Shown piece by piece: positions 5,536-8,021 of a DNA stretch of 8,021 nt (within the stretch, counting starts at the first letter, position 1; every line of letters starts with the position of its first letter). The notes beneath the pieces were generated by a model. That model was not told the DNA's origin. It ran no database searches and worked only from the letters and a program-made list of their open reading frames with translations. Source of the DNA: Candidatus Aminicenantota bacterium (GTDB lineage: Bacteria > Acidobacteriota > Aminicenantia > Aminicenantales > UBA4085). Position numbers and translations under genes: made by a program. The stretch is from positions 1-8,021 of the forward strand of contig PMCY01000057.1 of NCBI GenBank assembly GCA_003154255.1. Reading direction: 5' to 3'.

Positions 5536-5765
5536 TTCTTCCTCGCTTCTTGGAGATTCTTGCGGACCTCGTCCGCTTCCTCGGCCGACCAGCTTCCCTC
5601 TATTTCCAGAACGGCATTCAGATCCCGTTGCCGCTTCTTCTGGTCCCGCAGATAGGTGGAAACGGCCTCTTCCATAACCTTGGAATAGCCTCGTTCGCCT
5701 CGACGGATCGCCAAAGCATGGAGAGAAGCGATCAGCTCATCGGGGAGGACGACCGTGGTTCGCAT
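5523..5765 (-). CDS. vapB: Ribbon-helix-helix antitoxin (VapB/CopG-like), 80 aa
   Basis: The N-terminus MRTTVVLPDELIASLHALA gives the RHH DNA-binding strand and first helix, followed by GYSKVMEEAVSTYLRDQ (26-42) as the second helix. The C-terminal part (about 50-80), rich in Glu, Trp and Asn with an EEADEVRKNLQEA helix, is the region that in such antitoxins wraps the PIN toxin and blocks its active site. Known antitoxins of this kind bind a dyad in their own promoter with the toxin and repress it; a fitting dyad is at 5785-5812. ATG at 5765 has an AAGGG site about seven bases upstream. It precedes the toxin gene in one operon. Confidence 0.92.
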   Translation of the reverse strand: MRTTVVLPDELIASLHALAIRRGERGYSKVMEEAVSTYLRDQKKRQRDLNAVLEIEGSWSAEEADEVRKNLQEARKNWGT

Positions 5766-5784
5766 AATAAATCCCTTCTCGAGT

Positions 5785-5815
5785 ACATTGTAATATTCGA
5801 ATGCATTAATGTCAA
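5785..5815 (-). promoter_or_regulatory. Toxin-antitoxin promoter embedded in a symmetric operator
   Basis: On the minus strand a perfect TTGACA (5815-5810) is followed after 17 bases by TACAAT (5792-5787, 5 of 6), the best promoter in the window. The spacer contains the palindrome ATTCGAAT (5795-5802). Sharing its centre, ACATT (5785-5789) and AATGT (5808-5812) form an outer pair of arms, each five bases from the core. Binding there would cover both boxes, as expected for autorepression by the RHH antitoxin. Confidence 0.7.
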
Positions 5816-5838
5816 GCGCAAAGAAGTCCTCGGGGCGA

Positions 5839-5869
5839 CAAAGAAGAGGTTCTTTGGGCGATAAATCGC
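5839..5869 (-). terminator. Possible terminator/hairpins downstream of the M28 gene
   Basis: Just past the M28 stop on the minus strand are two stems: GCGAT/ATCGC (5858-5862 with 5865-5869) and CAAAGAA/TTCTTTG (5839-5845 with 5850-5856). There is no clean U tract, so an intrinsic terminator is only possible. They lie upstream of the toxin-antitoxin promoter and could insulate it from readthrough. Confidence 0.35.
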
Positions 5870-5874
5870 GATGG

Positions 5875-7959
5875 TTAAATAGTTCGAATCTTTACGTAGC
5901 CGGTTTTTTCGAGAAGCCGGAGGAACGTCTCCACATCTTTGAGGCCGACGGGCGCGGCGGCCGCCGCCGCGGCGTTGCGGATCTGCAGGATGGTGCGCTT
6001 TCCATCGATCAGGTTCCGGACCTCGGTCTCCGTCCGGCCCAGGTTGTAGGTCGGCGCGTCTTTCATATCCCGCCTCATCTGGGAAAAAGCCCGGGAATCA
6101 AAAACGCCCTCCAGCTTTTCCAGCCGCTCGGGGACCAGTTTGCCCAGGCGGATCTCATCGGCGTTGAGCGAAATCCGCTGGGGGGCAACGCCATCCCGGG
6201 CGCAGTGCGCCTTATAGGCCTCCTCGAGCTCCTTTCCGAGAGGACCGCGGCAGCCGGCCAGCCCGGTCCGCTTGACCTTGAGGAGAGCTTCCAGCCGGGC
6301 TTCGCCGCGGATGAAGAATCGGATCGAGTCCAATGTCGCATCCTCGCGCAGGAGCGCCTGCGTCAGGATATTATCCGCCTCGCGGTAGACGTCGTAGAGC
6401 TTGGCCTTGTCCGCCGCCGCAATCATCGCCTCGGCCCGGGCCAGATCGCCGCCCAGCCGCTCGAACGAGCGCCGGCCGACCTCGGCGACGAGGGCCTCGA
6501 TCTCATCCGGCCCGGCCCCGGCCAGAAATGCCGCGGCCGCCGCACCGATGACGGCGACGCGCTTGAGCTGGGTGGAATCGGATTTGTCCACGGTGTCACC
6601 GCTGGTGTGGTACCACTGGTCGGGCCAGACGATCAGCATGACCGCGGGGATGCGCAGGCCGCTCTCGATGAAGACGACATGATCCGAACCCCCGGAATAG
6701 GGATCGATGACGTAGTAAAAGGGGTCGCGTGAGCCGGTCGGAGACCAGACCGGCAGATAGGCCTCGCGGCCCTCGTTGTTGCGCTGGGTCGTGCCCATCC
6801 ATTCGTAAAAAGCCCCTATCACGTCGTTGAAATAGGATGGGATGGACAGGGGCGACTGGACGAGCTCCATCATGCTTTGGTTCTTGATCAGCCCCTCCCC
6901 GACCATGTCCTCGTTGATATTGGCGAAGAAATGCCTGGCGATGTCGGGGTACGCCTTCAGGTAGGCGGAAGTCCCGGATATTTCCGGGATGAAGAGAAAA
7001 CGGACGGTCCGCTTGAGCGGCGGGATTTGGCCCTCATCCAACATCTTGCGCAGGGTCCGGGCCGTTTCCAGGATGGCCGCGCAGCCGCTGATGTTGTCGT
7101 TGGCCCCTTGCTTGGCGAAGCCTTCGAAGAGATGGGCGGTGAATACCAGCTCTTCGTTGGGGTAGTCTTTGCCGGGCAGGACGGCCTCGACCATCTGTTC
7201 CTTGTAAGGCACCATCTGGGTTTTGGCCCAGGCCCGCATCTCGATCTTGGCCCCGCGTTCGAGCTGATCGCGCAGATCCCGCCCCTGGCGCTCGGAGACC
7301 ATGAAGCCGATCGTCGGCTTCATCCCCTCCGAGGCGTTGATGCCGCTCCAGCCGACCTCGTCGGGATCGAATTCGGGGTGGCTGGACGAATAGCCGATGA
7401 TGGCCGCGGCGCCGAACTTTTCCACGGCCAGCCGCTGGGCCCCTTGGGGCGATCCGCTGACCAGGACGATCCTGCCCTTGACGTCCTTGCCTTCATAGAA
7501 TCGCTCTTGATTTCCCGGGCCGACGTAGACCAGCTCCCCGGAGACGTCGAGCGTCGCGCTGCCCGAACAGAGCGAAGCCGGAACTTCCTTGAGGTCGGCG
7601 ATCTTGCGCGGCGCCGGCTTGAGGATCCACAGCTCTCCGGCCTCGGCGTCCCAGGTCTTGGGCGCGCGGGTGGGCAGATCGATGATGCGGCTGTCGGTGA
7701 TGCCGTATTCCTTCAGCCGCTCCAGGACGAAGCGGGTCTCGAAATAGCCGTTGACGTATTCCTCGGCCTTGCGGTTGCGGTTGACGCCCGCCAGATAGAT
7801 TTCGTTCTGCAGGGCCACGTCGCCCGAGGCCTCGTTGATGATCAGGCGCAGGAGGGGCAGCGGCAGCAAGGTTTTCGGAATGCCTTCGGCCGGCTGGGCG
7901 GAAAGGAAGGGGGCGGTCATAAAAAGGCTGAGAAGGGCGAACCCGGCGATGCGTTTCAT
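5875..7959 (-). CDS. Secreted M28-family peptidase-like protein with PA and C-terminal helical domains, 694 aa
   Basis: A signal peptide (MKRIAGFALLSLFMTAPFLSA, 1-21) exports it. Residues about 130-245 look like a protease-associated insert (VYVGPGN, then KGRIVLVSGS, then AAAIIGYSS). The zinc-peptidase domain (about 255-480) keeps the M28 metal ligands: His276 (TAHLFEG), Asp288 (GANDNISG), Glu326 (IPEISG), Asp351 (NINEDMVG) and His451 (WYHTSGDTVD). Two shell positions differ: the Asp usually two residues after the first His is Phe278, and the Glu before the metal Glu, normally the general base, is Pro325. Proline-Glu also appears in DUF4910-like aminopeptidase relatives as I recall them. A helical region (480-630) follows, then a winged-helix/PqqD-like tail (about 640-694, EVRNLIDGKRTILQIRNAA) with seven consecutive Ala (663-669). 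Expected role: periplasmic or extracellular aminopeptidase; activity uncertain. The start is supported by GGAGG (7969-7965), five bases upstream. Confidence 0.9.
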   Translation of the reverse strand: MKRIAGFALLSLFMTAPFLSAQPAEGIPKTLLPLPLLRLIINEASGDVALQNEIYLAGVNRNRKAEEYVNGYFETRFVLERLKEYGITDSRIIDLPTRAPKTWDAEAGELWILKPAPRKIADLKEVPASLCSGSATLDVSGELVYVGPGNQERFYEGKDVKGRIVLVSGSPQGAQRLAVEKFGAAAIIGYSSSHPEFDPDEVGWSGINASEGMKPTIGFMVSERQGRDLRDQLERGAKIEMRAWAKTQMVPYKEQMVEAVLPGKDYPNEELVFTAHLFEGFAKQGANDNISGCAAILETARTLRKMLDEGQIPPLKRTVRFLFIPEISGTSAYLKAYPDIARHFFANINEDMVGEGLIKNQSMMELVQSPLSIPSYFNDVIGAFYEWMGTTQRNNEGREAYLPVWSPTGSRDPFYYVIDPYSGGSDHVVFIESGLRIPAVMLIVWPDQWYHTSGDTVDKSDSTQLKRVAVIGAAAAAFLAGAGPDEIEALVAEVGRRSFERLGGDLARAEAMIAAADKAKLYDVYREADNILTQALLREDATLDSIRFFIRGEARLEALLKVKRTGLAGCRGPLGKELEEAYKAHCARDGVAPQRISLNADEIRLGKLVPERLEKLEGVFDSRAFSQMRRDMKDAPTYNLGRTETEVRNLIDGKRTILQIRNAAAAAAAPVGLKDVETFLRLLEKTGYVKIRTI

Positions 7960-7988
7960 GGGAGCCTCCGGAAAGAATTCAAGGGGTC

Positions 7989-7994
7989 ATTCTA
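7989..7994 (-). promoter_or_regulatory. Possible -10 box for the M28 gene
   Basis: TAGAAT on the minus strand (5 of 6 to TATAAT) lies 30 bases before the ATG. The -35 position carries no good match, and a GA-repeat (7996-8004) fills part of the spacer. It may be activator-dependent or not a promoter. Confidence 0.25.
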
Positions 7995-8021
7995 CAGAGA
8001 GAGATGGGGTCGCGTCTACCG

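Noticed and set aside
5809..6732. Plus-strand open frame of 307 codons opposite the M28 gene
   Set aside because: It starts inside the toxin-antitoxin promoter and is antisense to the conserved peptidase; no motif is visible.
1..8021. tRNA, rRNA, CRISPR array, insertion sequence or riboswitch
   Set aside because: No cloverleaf, regularly spaced repeats, transposase frame or known aptamer pattern was seen on either strand.

Overview
The window comes from a GC-rich bacterium: G or C dominates third codon positions, Shine-Dalgarno sites are clear, and sigma70-like promoters are recognisable. The gene set is a PTS IIA-type regulator, an unusual M28-family peptidase with a C-terminal helical domain, small predicted lipoproteins and an RHH/PIN toxin-antitoxin pair. 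This fits the Acidobacteriota/Aminicenantes part of the tree, but that placement is inference; there is no rRNA or other marker gene here. No mobile element, CRISPR array, tRNA or rRNA was seen.

Layout from left to right. Bases 1-788 (minus) hold the 5' part of a gene fusing a PTS EIIA type-2 domain to a C4 zinc ribbon; its 3' end lies outside the window. It has its own promoter (808-836). Upstream on the same strand lie a PfkB-type kinase (1034-1972) and, overlapping its 3' end, a candidate 48-residue lipoprotein (898-1044) that ends inside a stem-loop. A divergent intergenic region with a dyad (2003-2045) separates these from a plus-strand C39-like cysteine peptidase (2059-2754). That gene meets an aldo/keto reductase (2751-3743, minus) tail to tail, sharing the bases TTAA. 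Upstream of the reductase on the same strand is a lipoprotein (3824-4348), with two GC-rich hairpins between them.

Bases 4349-4558 form a dense divergent control region. It holds a promoter for the lipoprotein, a long 58-nt imperfect palindrome, and a promoter with an operator-like dyad for a secreted 194-residue protein (4559-5143). That protein converges, two bases apart, with a VapBC-type toxin-antitoxin operon (5146-5765, minus). The operon has a near-consensus promoter whose -10 and -35 boxes lie inside a symmetric dyad. The rest (5875-7959, minus) is a large secreted M28-type peptidase.

The genes do not form one obvious pathway. The window reads as a set of short one- to three-gene units with tightly packed 3' ends and compact promoters. 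The most unusual points are the PTS IIA-zinc ribbon fusion, the long palindrome at 4433-4490, the nested dyad over the toxin-antitoxin promoter, and departures from the usual catalytic shell in the M28 protein.
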